Shown: positions 42,060 to 52,074 of the stretch, one piece after another
How the letters are laid out: each line of letters opens with the position of its first letter
Position numbering within the stretch: position 1 is the first letter of the stretch
Assembly: GCA_033558025.1 (NCBI GenBank)
Contig: JAUCEF010000002.1
Location: forward strand, 3,148,399-3,212,398
Source: Phytophthora sp. 'mugwort'
Lineage: Eukaryota > Oomycota > Peronosporomycetes > Peronosporales > Peronosporaceae
DNA: 64,000 nucleotides
Reading direction: 5' to 3'
Program-made: the position numbers and the translations under genes
The notes under the pieces: model-generated
Told to the model about the DNA's origin: nothing
Seen by the model: only the letters and a program-made list of their open reading frames with translations
The model's database searches: none

Positions 42060-43115
42060 TTATTGCACATGCGGCAGTTGGTGAGGTGCTCGGCGTTTAA
42101 TGGCAGGGGTACCTCCTCGTCGTGTCATGTGTGTTGTCTCAGACGATTGAGTTGATATGCGTGATGATACTGCAGGATTCGGAGCTGTTCCTGCACGTCT
42201 TGTACCTCCAGAGCTTGTAGCACTCGACCATCCTTGGTGCTGACGCTGCTCGTGTTGTGGAGAGCTCACACGCTCCATAGGAGTCGGGTACAAACTCGGC
42301 ACACTAACGCATCGAGTGATCTCCTCATAACGTTCTGAGGCATAAATGGCATCTATCGAGGGTGTTGGAGCTGTCCGTGATGAACCTCCGAGTGCCAATG
42401 GTGTTGCAGGACACCATACTTTCGTCGCCAACTTCCATTCCTCGAACGAGAGCAGTGCTGGCATTGTGAAGCTACTTGGAGACCCGTTCAGTAGAATTTT
42501 CGTTCGTTTCGCTGGCGAAACAGACGTCCCAATAGGTGATGACAGTCGTGTTTGCTGCCATTTTGGCGAAGATAAAGATGATGGAGACAACAACAGACCA
42601 TGAGATCCTTCACTATGAGGGCGTCGACGAGTTGACGGGGCTGCTGACGCACCATTCGCTACCAGTGATTTCATCTGCAGTTGCAGTTCTTCCACTTTTG
42701 TCTTGAGGTCGTCAATAACGCGCATGGCGTCACGTTCTCGCTCCTGACTCAGTGTACTTTGTTTCCAAGCATGTTCGCATTCGTCTCTGTAGAACACGAG
42801 GCTTTTGATCTCGTCTGCCTGCACTTGCTCAGTTGTTTTGATCTTAAGAGCACAAACCACGAGCTCGTTCTTCATCTGCAGACACTTGTCCATGAGTCGT
42901 CGCTGCAGTCGTAAACTCTCGCGCAACTTTACGCTAAGTTGAGTGTATTCAGACCGAAAACGATCAAAGAGCCCCACGAGCTTCCGTTTCCGAGTCGATT
43001 CATCCATGCTTTCAGCTTCCAGTACTGCTAGCAACTCACGCTCCGTTTCCTCGTACCTCTGTCGCCTCTCGCGATCATCCTGGTCTTCAAACGCTTGAGA
43101 TGGTGTCACTGGCAT
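42060..43115 (-). CDS. Coiled-coil protein resembling the N-terminal region of CFAP58
   Basis: A 351-residue protein. Residues about 10-155 are predicted coiled coil, with LFDRFRSEYTQLSVKLRESL, QRRLMDKCLQMKNEL and an AWKQSTLSQERERDAMRVI helix. The order of these blocks follows the start of the cilia/flagella-associated protein CFAP58 (DRFRxEYxxLxxxLKxS, KxLxxKCRELNxE, then KAWKxVDxxxxKEQxAKETI). The rest (about 156-351) is Ser/Pro/Arg-rich and low in structure. CFAP58 is about 870 residues, so this would be a short paralogue carrying only the N-terminal coil. Oomycete zoospores have flagella, which fits, but the role is inference. No intron or second exon was identified upstream or downstream. 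Confidence 0.6.
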   Translation of the reverse strand: MPVTPSQAFEDQDDRERRQRYEETERELLAVLEAESMDESTRKRKLVGLFDRFRSEYTQLSVKLRESLRLQRRLMDKCLQMKNELVVCALKIKTTEQVQADEIKSLVFYRDECEHAWKQSTLSQERERDAMRVIDDLKTKVEELQLQMKSLVANGASAAPSTRRRPHSEGSHGLLLSPSSLSSPKWQQTRLSSPIGTSVSPAKRTKILLNGSPSSFTMPALLSFEEWKLATKVWCPATPLALGGSSRTAPTPSIDAIYASERYEEITRCVSVPSLYPTPMERVSSPQHEQRQHQGWSSATSSGGTRRAGTAPNPAVSSRISTQSSETTHMTRRGGTPAIKRRAPHQLPHVQ

Positions 43116-43227
43116 CGCTAATGGATGTTTGTCAATGCAGTCAGGTTGCTAAATTTACCCATGAATAACGCAGCCATAAAGTTGCTCGAGTATTTTGGAT
43201 ATTTGTCTATTGCTATTCCGTCACACT

Positions 43228-45261
43228 CTACCACAAAACACACTTGTTGGCTGGGTTCATTGGAGCGCCGACGGGACAGTTAAACGCGGCAGCAAATGCT
43301 GCGCTATTCATCGCGGCGCCGTTCACACGCACCTCTCCAACTGCGTGCACGTTCGTCATCAAAGAGTCAACAGCCATCTCGTCGCGTTCTTTGCCGCACC
43401 ATGTCTGCGCGTACGCCAAGAAGAAGAGCTGATCATCGTCGGTGCTGTTGTCGCCGCTGCTTGAAGATGTCATGCGGTTTCTATAGGCGTTGAAGGCCAC
43501 GTGCACGCCGCCATTGTCAGCGATGTTCTCACCCAGTGTCTTCTTGCCATTCACAGGAACGAGCTGCACTCCATCTTCAGCTTTCGTGTAGAACGAGCTG
43601 TACTGGTCAACAAGACACTGCGCACGGAGTTCAAATTCCGCTGCTGTTATGCCAGTCCACCACGAGTGCCAGTTGCCCTTTCCGTCGAAGTTGGAGCCTG
43701 AATTATCGAAGCCATGGGTGATCTCGTGGCCCACGACAACACCCAAAGCGCCAAAAATCTGGGCTGCCGTGCCACTTGGATCGAAGAATGGCGGCTGCAT
43801 TAAGCCTACAGGGATAACGATCTGGTTGGTGAAAGGTGTGTAGTATGCATTTGCTGATGCAGCACTCATCTCCCATTCACCACGATCGACGTCTGCCCCG
43901 ATGGCCCAAGTCAAAGCGACGTACCGAGCCGTGTAGATGAGGTCTACACTGGCAAAAAACGCAGTGGGGTCTAGCTTTTGGAATCCTTCAGCTTCTTTCT
44001 CCAGCTGCACGACGTCAGGCTCCACGTACATTACTTCAAGAGTGTCAAGCTTCGCTAACGCGCTTGCTCTCGTCAGCTCGTCCAGCCAATCTAGAGTCTT
44101 GATGTTGTTGGCGACAGCATCGATAATCTCCTCAAGCATAGTGATGAAAGTGTCTCCAGACTCCTTCACGTCATCACGGTGAGCAACATATAGAGCTCCT
44201 GCATGCGCAGGTAGCAAGTCGACAACATCGGCAACACAAATCTTCTCCAGCGGCAATGAAACTTCTGCTCCTCGCATCGCCCCACGAAAAAACTTAAGGT
44301 GGGCATCAACAAACGGTTCGCTCAGGTACTTGGCGAAGTTGTTAATGTACGCGAAAGCCACATAGACCTTTAACGCGTCCAAAGAGACTAACGACACGAG
44401 CTCCTCGGCCTTTTCGAAGTACGAAATGCTCAATAGCGCGACTTCTGAGTCTTCCATCAATGCCGGGGCATCGTCTAGCAGTTGCATTCCTTCCGCATAC
44501 GCCCCAAACACAAGCGGATAGTTCGCTGCAGCCTCCTTGTAGGTGAACAAATAGTACATAGTTGCAGTCACCGGGTCCAGCGCGGCGTAGTTCTGCAGCT
44601 CAATCAGCTGTTTTTCCACTCCAAGCACCACGTCACCATAGTCGTCGTACTCGCCTCCTTCCAGCCGAAACCCCGTCAAATTCAAAATTGTCGACGCATA
44701 TGACGACAGATCTCTCTCCACATACGCGAGTACTTGCGGGTTTTTGTAGTAGTCATCATCCAGCGTCAGGTCCGCATGGGACACCCAGAGCACGTTCCGA
44801 CTCGAGTTCTGCAGGCTCGAAGCCGGCTCGAGGTTCGTGATGAAATCCGCGCCGGTGCGTGCGAGACGCCCCGCCACATGGAAGAGTTCCTCCTTATTCT
44901 GCGTCTCTACGATGCTCTGCAGCCCGTCGTGCAGAGGCTCCACTCCGAGTGCATTGCGTGCGTTCATGTCCATACAGGACGCAAAGAGCGCCCCAACCAG
45001 CGACGAGGAATCATTGGCAATCGCTTGAATGATGGTCGCGTCCATCGCGTCCTGCGCCGTGCCAAACGAATACTCCACTTTGGGCTTGTCCGCCTCGATC
45101 TCGTGCATGGAGAGCCACCTGCCGCATGAAAACTGGAAAAAATCGTCGCAAGGGTCCGTGGATGTGTCAATTAGTGACGCCACACTGTCCGGGAGTGCTT
45201 TAGAGTCGCCGAGCGGAGGTGCCAGAAGCAACAGACACCCGACGATGTAGCAGTGTTTCAT
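43228..45261 (-). CDS. M13 family (neprilysin-like) secreted zinc metallopeptidase
   Basis: A 677-residue protein beginning with a signal peptide (hydrophobic CYIVGCLLLLAPPLG, cleavage likely after DSKA). The N-terminal family block PCDDFFQFSCGRW (37-49) is present. Catalytic features are all visible: NAYY (471-474) for substrate binding, the zinc motif HEITH (H512, E513, H516), the third zinc ligand in GENIAD (E578, with D582), the conserved Arg in GEVRVNG (about 645), and the C-terminal CxxW (674-677). Without a membrane anchor after the signal peptide, it is probably secreted. M13 enzymes cut small peptides on the amino side of hydrophobic residues. Only 112 bp separate its stop from the start of the CFAP58-like gene downstream on the same strand. 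Pathogen secreted peptidases of this class could act on host peptides, but no evidence for that is in the sequence. Confidence 0.92.
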   Translation of the reverse strand: MKHCYIVGCLLLLAPPLGDSKALPDSVASLIDTSTDPCDDFFQFSCGRWLSMHEIEADKPKVEYSFGTAQDAMDATIIQAIANDSSSLVGALFASCMDMNARNALGVEPLHDGLQSIVETQNKEELFHVAGRLARTGADFITNLEPASSLQNSSRNVLWVSHADLTLDDDYYKNPQVLAYVERDLSSYASTILNLTGFRLEGGEYDDYGDVVLGVEKQLIELQNYAALDPVTATMYYLFTYKEAAANYPLVFGAYAEGMQLLDDAPALMEDSEVALLSISYFEKAEELVSLVSLDALKVYVAFAYINNFAKYLSEPFVDAHLKFFRGAMRGAEVSLPLEKICVADVVDLLPAHAGALYVAHRDDVKESGDTFITMLEEIIDAVANNIKTLDWLDELTRASALAKLDTLEVMYVEPDVVQLEKEAEGFQKLDPTAFFASVDLIYTARYVALTWAIGADVDRGEWEMSAASANAYYTPFTNQIVIPVGLMQPPFFDPSGTAAQIFGALGVVVGHEITHGFDNSGSNFDGKGNWHSWWTGITAAEFELRAQCLVDQYSSFYTKAEDGVQLVPVNGKKTLGENIADNGGVHVAFNAYRNRMTSSSSGDNSTDDDQLFFLAYAQTWCGKERDEMAVDSLMTNVHAVGEVRVNGAAMNSAAFAAAFNCPVGAPMNPANKCVLW

Positions 45262-45608
45262 GAAGATGAGGGCAGTCGGCGAATGCTGGAACGCAACGTA
45301 GCAAGTTGAACAGCTTCGTCCAGCAGTAGGTGACCGACTTCTGATTTATCCCACATTGTGTAGCCATCTTCCGCTGAAAAAAATATGGCAGAAATATATT
45401 ATATTTAAATTTCTGAGGTCTTGAGTGGATACGTGTAGGTCACTCGCCTTTGAGTTGTGAATAACCTACAGTCAGAAACTCAAATATCTAACGTAAAATA
45501 CGGATTAATGCGCCGCGTTCAATTATTATAAAACGCGGTCAGATAGAAAATACGCGTTATAATCGATTACATGTATTTTACAGTAAGTTTTACATTGAGT
45601 TTTCACCA
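45262..45608. other. 5' flank of the M13 gene
   Basis: AT-rich from about 45380 to 45600. No gene or clear promoter element recognised. Confidence 0.5.
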
Positions 45609-45700
45609 GTGCTGATAGCTCAACCGGTTAAAAAATAGCTGAGTTTATTGAGGGCCCTATTGGGAGCAGGGTTGTCGCGGGATCGAGTCCTCTCGAGACC
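45609..45700 (+). repeat. tRNA-derived SINE-like sequence with A and B boxes
   Basis: TAGCTCAACCGG (45616-45627) matches the RNA polymerase III A-box consensus at every position. GGATCGAGTCC (45680-45690) matches the B box with one mismatch. The 75-nt span suits a tRNA-type promoter. The acceptor stem does not pair and the anticodon region is disrupted, so it is not a functional tRNA. Tyr/Glu-type tRNA-derived SINEs are known from Phytophthora. The 3' end and any tail are undefined. Confidence 0.6.
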
Positions 45701-45797
45701 GTTAATTCCCCGCACTAAAAATGGTACGTTTTCTCTCCAATTTCCTTGCATTGCCATCGTTAAAACTGTCGACTAACTTGCCTTTTTGAGAGCTACT

Positions 45798-46522
45798 CTA
45801 GTCTTCAATGACGATCTCATCGGACGTATCCATCACCGCGTCCACTGCTACTTCAGAAACGTCGCTAGCATCGCCTCCCTCGCGCAGCTCCCAAGCCGTT
45901 CTAAACTTCGAGCCGTACACATCGTGCTTGGCAATATGCCACTTGCTTGAGTCGCTGCTGAAGCCGCAGGCTTGCACGTTCTTCATGAGACTTCATCTGG
46001 TGTCTGCTTCCAGGCTCGAGCAACCCACGACGTTACAAGTGCGACCTCAGGCGGACGTGGATTCCCGCCCTTGGTGTACGTCACCTTATTCGAGCACTTC
46101 CGCTGCTCAATCAGCCTGGAGATGTTGTCCTTGAACGACTTGTAGATACCAACATCTCCAGCTTGCACGTACGGCATCAAGCCGCCGGGTACGACAGCCA
46201 TCTTGATCGCCTTCTCGGAGCACCGCTGCTTAACACGCTGCCCAATATGGGCTCGCATCGAGTCCCACACGATGTACTGACCAGTTGTCTGGAGGACGGT
46301 AGGAGAGTGAGAACTGCAGCGCAACCAAAGCAGGCGATGGACAGTGGCTATAAACCATCCATCTAAACCAGCGAACCAGAAGCACGTGAATTGAATTGAC
46401 TGGTGCGAGAGCGTTCTATTGTTATACGACGCCCTTTCAGAAAGCGCTTTATTCGATGGGCGTGCTATTGAATGGGGGAGTACAAATCGGTATATTACAT
46501 TAGGTTCTATCTGACATGTCAA
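45798..46522 (-). pseudogene. Pogo-like (DDE_1) transposase, C-terminal part
   Basis: The frame 46522-45983 contains IVWDSMRAHIGQ, with the second catalytic Asp, then GLMPYVQAGDVGIYKSFKDN, with the third Asp, and KGGNPRPPEVALV. The frame 45986-45798 continues with a CGFSSD...GSKFRTAWE tail. The same blocks occur in the plus-strand copy at 52075-53437, so two members of one family flank the larger pogo element. The upstream N-terminal half is missing or broken beyond 46500, and one frame change separates the two pieces. Confidence 0.7.
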
Positions 46523-47300
46523 AATATGATCAACCCTTTATATCTCAGCTATCTTCTCCGACAAATCCTTGACCCCCAGCGTTTAGCTTAGATGTGGCCC
46601 ACTTAATTCGAGATGATGCTGCGCTTCAGAGCGAAGACAAACAGAGCAACCATACGGCGGTCTACTGAAGATACAACCGGTTATTTCATCTATGATTTAA
46701 GATGGAGCAGAAGCGGGCGAAGAAGCAGAGTAGCTAATGCAGGGGTTGTAGATTTGCATGGGAGCAGCGGAGGATAATTAAGACAGCAGCACAGCCGAAG
46801 CAGGAATACAAAGAGCTGGGACCTGAATGGACTATTCGAGTGGTGCGACCAGTATGCGTATGCAAGCAACAAAATGAAATTTTTTACGAACTCATATCCG
46901 TGAAGCTACTCCATGTAGGGAAGGACTGGATCGTTGAGATCTCGAAAGGGATCGGTATACTTCATTGAGTGCAGTACGCAAATTCAGCGTGCCCATTCCT
47001 TAAAGTTTGGGGGCAGATGCCAAAACTTTCGGGCGGCTGCGAGTCTAACAAACAGCCAAAGTTCTGGTTGCTGTTGGCGCTTTTTGTGGCGGAGAGATGG
47101 GCTGGAGGGGTCTCCACATTGTTGGCTGGTCGTGCTGAGGGGGGGGGAGGAGCTGGAGCTTGGGTCTAGATTTCTTTGCCAACTACCAGCAGGGCCGTTG
47201 CTCACTTGAATGTGCAGCCCGTATTTATCGCTGAGCACTAGAACGACTTGGTGTTTCTTTGGTTGGTGGAATTCATGACGAGAGGTTGTCAGTTTTCCTC
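46523..47300. other. Intergenic, no gene recognised
   Basis: Low-complexity purine-rich sequence with short frames, including a G-rich run near 47140-47150. No domain seen. Confidence 0.5.
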
Positions 47301-47302
47301 TA

Positions 47303-49769
47303 CAGTAGTAACCGATTAGTGTCACCGATACTAATTTATGTTAGGTGTTCTTAATTGTCTTCACGGAAATTAGTGGGAGTGTCGTTATTTTTGAGCTGAC
47401 ACTAATTTGAGTGTGGTAAAATTAGGGACACCCTCACTAATTTTGGTTATACTCTCTAGACAACCACACTGGCGATGCAGTCCCCATCTTTAGCAGCGCT
47501 GCTACCGCTCGCACTAGCCACACTATCTACCGACTCAGCAGCAGCAGCAGTCTTACCGGCAAACTCACCTGGGTACTTCTTAATAATTTCCTGGAGATGA
47601 GGGAAAAACTGCTTTAGGCTCCAAAAACCGTCAATATCAATCGAAATCCCACATCTGATATCATTGCCTTCCTGGCATAGTTGACGACGCCATTGTTGTC
47701 GCGGTGCGCGTTTACCTCACGAATGCATTCAGTACCCAAGAACAAGAAGAACTTCTTGCCTGGTTTCTTGAGCTTCCCTGACCACGTGCTGTCCTTTCGT
47801 TTCGTATTCTGCCATTCACCACCCTCAATAAGAGCTATCTTCATCTCGTTCCGTTTACGGCGCCAGGCATCTTTGATCTTGGCGATCACAAATGAGTCAG
47901 CAGGCTGACATAAATCGGCCGCGTGGGTGGAAAATAAACGAGACGGGCATTCAATTGATTTAACTCATCCTTGTACTCGTCTTCGTCTAGGTGTGACGAG
48001 CAGTTGTCGAGATAAATGTGCTTTCCCGCCCACAAGGTATCAGCGCTCATTGCCCTCCTCTCACCGAGATACTGCCTAAACACTCGCCTGCTCATCCGCC
48101 CGTTAGGCCCCGTTCGATAGCATACCCCTGGTGTCTTGTCCAGGTTCCCACGGATAGGATAGATGATGCGTTTTGGAAGATCATCATGGGCGGGTGAATT
48201 CGTCCGCTTGCACCACCAGAAGTTCTCACAACAATTGTCATTTCCTCTCCACCAGATACAACGTCTGCATACTTAACGCTCTTCTCGCCAGCAAAGCCTA
48301 GCGTCTTGCCGTCGTCAAAGTCAATCATAAAATGACTCTCGTCAATATTATTCTCGATGATGTCCTCATTCAGACGTTCGGGGTCAAACCCCTGCTTCAG
48401 CTCTCCGAGATGGACTGCAACTTCACGCTCGATTGCCTCTTTTTTTCTCGAGGCTGACCTGCTTCTTACCGGCTGCGTGCGAAGGACAATTCGATGAGCC
48501 TCCATAAACGTGAATTCACATTAGAGATATTTCCTCCGCAATGACCGCTCCAGCTTTGTCAACTGGCGCACTGCTAAAAGGCCCGGTGCTCGTTTTCAAA
48601 AGCCGCACAGCAAGCTGAAGCAGCATCGACATATCGAACTTCTATGCAAGTTTGCGCAGGCAGTCAAACCCATTAAGCAGCTGTGGATACAGCCATGACA
48701 CCCATTCGTTTTGCTGTCTTCCACGCCCTTTGAGAGCCTTCATGTTCACACGGCAGCGGCGCTTTGCTGAGAGCTCTCGCACCCCTCTGGACAGGTGAAG
48801 CCATTTCTCCCACTGCTTCCACCACCTCATCGCCTTGATGAGGTTTGCGTTGCGCGTCTTAGACCTCAATATCTCCGGGAATTCGTCAACCGCTTGAGCA
48901 AAACATGCCCTTGATTCCGTCCTTTATCTCCATCAAATCCATCCACCGTACAACTTTCACTCGCTCTTTAACTATGCTGACGGTTTGTGCTGCGCGACAT
49001 GGCGGTGATGTTCTGTCTTCGCCCATGATAGCTGGCGCTGGAGGCGGGACATCGGTGCTCGATGATGACTCAGACGTGGGCGCCTTTTGGAGATTGTGTA
49101 CAGGCGCTTTCGCGAAAGCGGCCACGATTTGTGAAGCGCTGGTCGGCTTCACGACATCACGGTGTTCACAATTGGGCACAGAATTGGTTGTCGAAGCCTT
49201 CAGAGCGGACGGGAGTCCCGCAAAACGGATGCATGCTCACCGAACAATCAGGACAAGAGTGCACACTTCCAACGAGATTATCATAGCCACCATAAGGGGT
49301 CTCTATCGATGCATTCTTCGTAGGCTTTGCTGCTTCTTGTTTGCTTTTGCGTGGTTGCTGGCTGATGTAAAAATAAACGCTATGGCTCCAACTTCTCCAA
49401 AAACGGTAATGTATGATAAAAAATGGTCCTTCTGCGGGAAGTTGTTTAAAACAAAACCTTCGTACCGCAATTGCAGCAACCATATTTTTTACAACAGCAC
49501 CACATACCGTGGCGGACCCTAATCAATTCATGAATCTGTAGGGATTATCGACTCGGGAAACTGCACGAAGGTGGGATCAAACCCAGCAGCAGATTAGGAG
49601 GGTCGGACATATCCCGCTACACCAAATTCCCAAACCCACTCACCCTAATTTGAATCTGCGATTTTATTCTACACTGCAATTAGTGTCTCGAAATCATAGT
49701 GACACTAGTTCGCGTATGACGCTAATATAAACACACACTAATTGCGGACCCAATTTGCGATTGCTACTA
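47303..49769. mobile_element. Pogo/Tigger-type transposon, 2467 bp, with TA target duplication
   Basis: The left end TA|CAGTAGTAACCG (47301-47314) and right end CGATTGCTACTA|TA (to 49771) are inverted with few mismatches. CAGT-starting ends and TA duplications are typical of pogo/Tigger elements. Near both ends several copies of ATTAGTGTC or its complement occur (47318-47440 and 49680-49740), a subterminal motif cluster that could bind transposase. The interior carries a minus-strand DDE_1 transposase. The element is nearly full length. Confidence 0.7.
47470..49490 (-). pseudogene. Pogo-like transposase in the 2467-bp element
   Basis: From N to C terminus: a zinc-finger-like CPDCSVSMHPFCG (49483-49166), a CENP-B-type HTH region (48869-48642, with QNEWVSWLYPQLLNG), the core with NIDESHFMIDFDDGKTLGFA (48505-48092, first Asp), HIYLDNCSSHLDE (48095-47886, second Asp), and PADSFVIAKIKDAWRRKRNE (third Asp, 47889-47614), then a C-terminal tail rich in Ala/Ser. 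All three catalytic aspartates are present. At least three frame changes separate the blocks, near 48880, 48095 and 47900. Whether some are introns is unclear. Confidence 0.65.
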
Positions 49770-50589
49770 TAGTTATGCGTGCGAATGGACTGCGCTTGGC
49801 AACTTATACTATGGTGGACTTGCTGCCGGCATTTTGCAAAAGTGTTGACGGTAGCAGACTAGCAGGGTGAGGTCAATCCTGAGACTGGGCAAAGACTCTT
49901 TTTTCAAGTTCCACCAGTCGGAGCTCGTCCACGATCTGATTAGTGGGGTGAACCGCCTCCAGCCTGCCTACGGCTCTGACCGATCTATTCACATGAAATG
50001 TGTATCGTCTACACAATTAGTCACAACAACTGCGGCAGCTTAGAAACCTTTGGCAAACTCCTCTCTGAGTTCAGGCTGGCAACGTTTCCGAGCTTTAGAC
50101 CCCAAAACGTTGACAGCGCTATCCAGAACACATCCTTTAGGCTCCTCTAGAATTCTCCCTCACGTAAAATAGAGGTCGTCGCAGCTGCAAATTGAACATC
50201 ATTTCACGAATTCTGTTGCGAAGCATTTCCACTCTTTACATTTTAGCCCAATTAGTTTCTCTCGACGCATAGTTGTACCATACTATCCAGGCACGTACTC
50301 TGTCATGGGCTAGCGCAAAATCGAGGCAGGTGAACGATGCATTATAAGTCGTTTATGGCGAACGTGCATGACCTTATTCACGGGCGTTTGCATGTTTTCA
50401 ATACATCGCACACCATATTCCTGCTGTCTTGAACGAGCCCAATTCGCCTAGAATCATCTAGTTCGGCGCAGTGCGTTGCTGCTAGAGCATCACTATCTTG
50501 CTCTCTAAATCCATCCTGAAACACCCGACAGGCCCATGCGTACGGATGATAGTGGCCAGATTACGCCAGACCCATGCACGAGTGGATCC
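49770..50589. other. Intergenic, no gene recognised
   Basis: No frame over 60 codons and no recognisable domain on either strand. Confidence 0.5.
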
Positions 50590-51742
50590 TCACGGCAGCC
50601 GCGTAACAATTTCGATGGTATGATCATTTTCATAGCTCTCGGAGCATAGGATATGACGATGTAGGCGCAGCGACCAGCCAAGGAATCTGTTCGCGGTTGA
50701 CATTATCTCAGAATCCCCGCACAAGCCACTCGTGAATCGGTTCACCGGCTGGTTGCTAATGAACACAACCGGACGTGCTACTCCCATGGAAGTTGTGGCA
50801 GAAAGACGGATTATCGGTGGCGTCCACAGCTTTTAGACATATGAAATCGACGCACGTTTTCCGCTCCCCATTTTCCGCAAAAAGCATCGCCGAAGTTGGC
50901 GCCATCCAGGTACCATCCACTGGAGATGGCGGCCTCACCAGTGCTGCCAGCGGGTGTATAAACGTCTGATAAAAAAACACGTCATAATTCCTATATTGAC
51001 TGTATAAACGTTTTTTTGCCGTTCATACTGAACATTTATACGTTCGTTCAGGTGGCACTGTGTACCAAAGCACAACCAGTGGGTACCCTAGAGACCCAAA
51101 TAGTAGCCTGTTGGGTGCATTCCCCACGGCAAAGCCTCCACTTCCAAACCTCCATCGAAGACAAAGATCTTTCTCCTCACATCCAAACGAGAGAGGCTTC
51201 TTGCTGGTGCGACAGCCATGTTAGTGTCGACACTGATATTAGATGATTCGCCAGACACTCGATTTCGAGTGCCATCGAAGTGCTTAAGATACGTAAGTTC
51301 TCGCAGAGGCAACGCTATTGGCGCTGCCACCGGTACCAGCCTCATTTGCACAGTTGTGGAGAAACCCCTCCACCAGTCACCTCCATCGATGCACATACCA
51401 CTCACAGACGTGTTTAGAGGTCCTCCTCATTGTCCAAACTGCTGTCCGTCCTGCCGATGGGATCTTCAACCGACAGGGCTGGAACGAACACCATACGACA
51501 AGTTCGTCAGACCTGCCACATGCGATCCTACTGCCAGACATTTCGCATCGGTTCCCCGCCCACCTAACGAGGTACTGAAGTGGCGATCGATACCAAGACT
51601 CGATAAGCCAGCGATACAGTCCTGACACACCATATTCAGTTCCACCAGAACCATCGGCAACGATGACGCTCAAGGTGACATGATCACGGCCGCACAGATT
51701 ACTGCAGGATGCGCAGCGACACCGCCAGGAAACCATTTCCAC
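50590..51742 (-). pseudogene. Possible retroelement pol relic
   Basis: Minus frames 51742-51377, 51405-51088 and 50980-50590 carry scattered patterns, of which AENGERKTCVDFICLKAV (near 50850) resembles the xxGxxRxCVDYRxLN block of gypsy reverse transcriptases. No YxDD motif was found. The assignment is weak, and the interval is decayed beyond safe naming. Confidence 0.3.
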
Positions 51743-51817
51743 TTGTCATTCACAGGAAACCCATTCCACTTGTCATTCACAATGGAAGACCACCAGGAAA
51801 CCTTCCACTTGTCATTT
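51727..51817. repeat. Short tandem repeat, unit about 27 bp
   Basis: Three imperfect copies of AGGAAACC-TTCCACTTGTCATT in the same orientation between about 51727 and 51817, the last separated by a short spacer. It lies at the left flank of a pogo-like element. Confidence 0.7.
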
Positions 51818-52074
51818 TTCAATAGAAGACCCATGAAAAGAAGTCATTGTATAATAACGGATATTCCCGAATACAAAACCCATCCCGAATAAAAGCCCAT
51901 TAGTCAGTTTTGAAACTTGTCTAAAACTAGAAGCCTAACCCGATCACAAGCCCTGTTCAAATTATTTGGTCCATATTGGCCTGGCCTTCTCCTGACCGAC
52001 ATTTCCTACGCCAGCGTACAGCCATTCCTCTCCAAACTGCACTTCAAGTGCATCAATCCACTTCATTTTCCAAT

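Noticed and set aside
45609..45700. Functional tRNA gene
   Set aside because: A and B boxes are present, but the acceptor stem does not pair and the anticodon arm is disrupted; listed as SINE-like instead.
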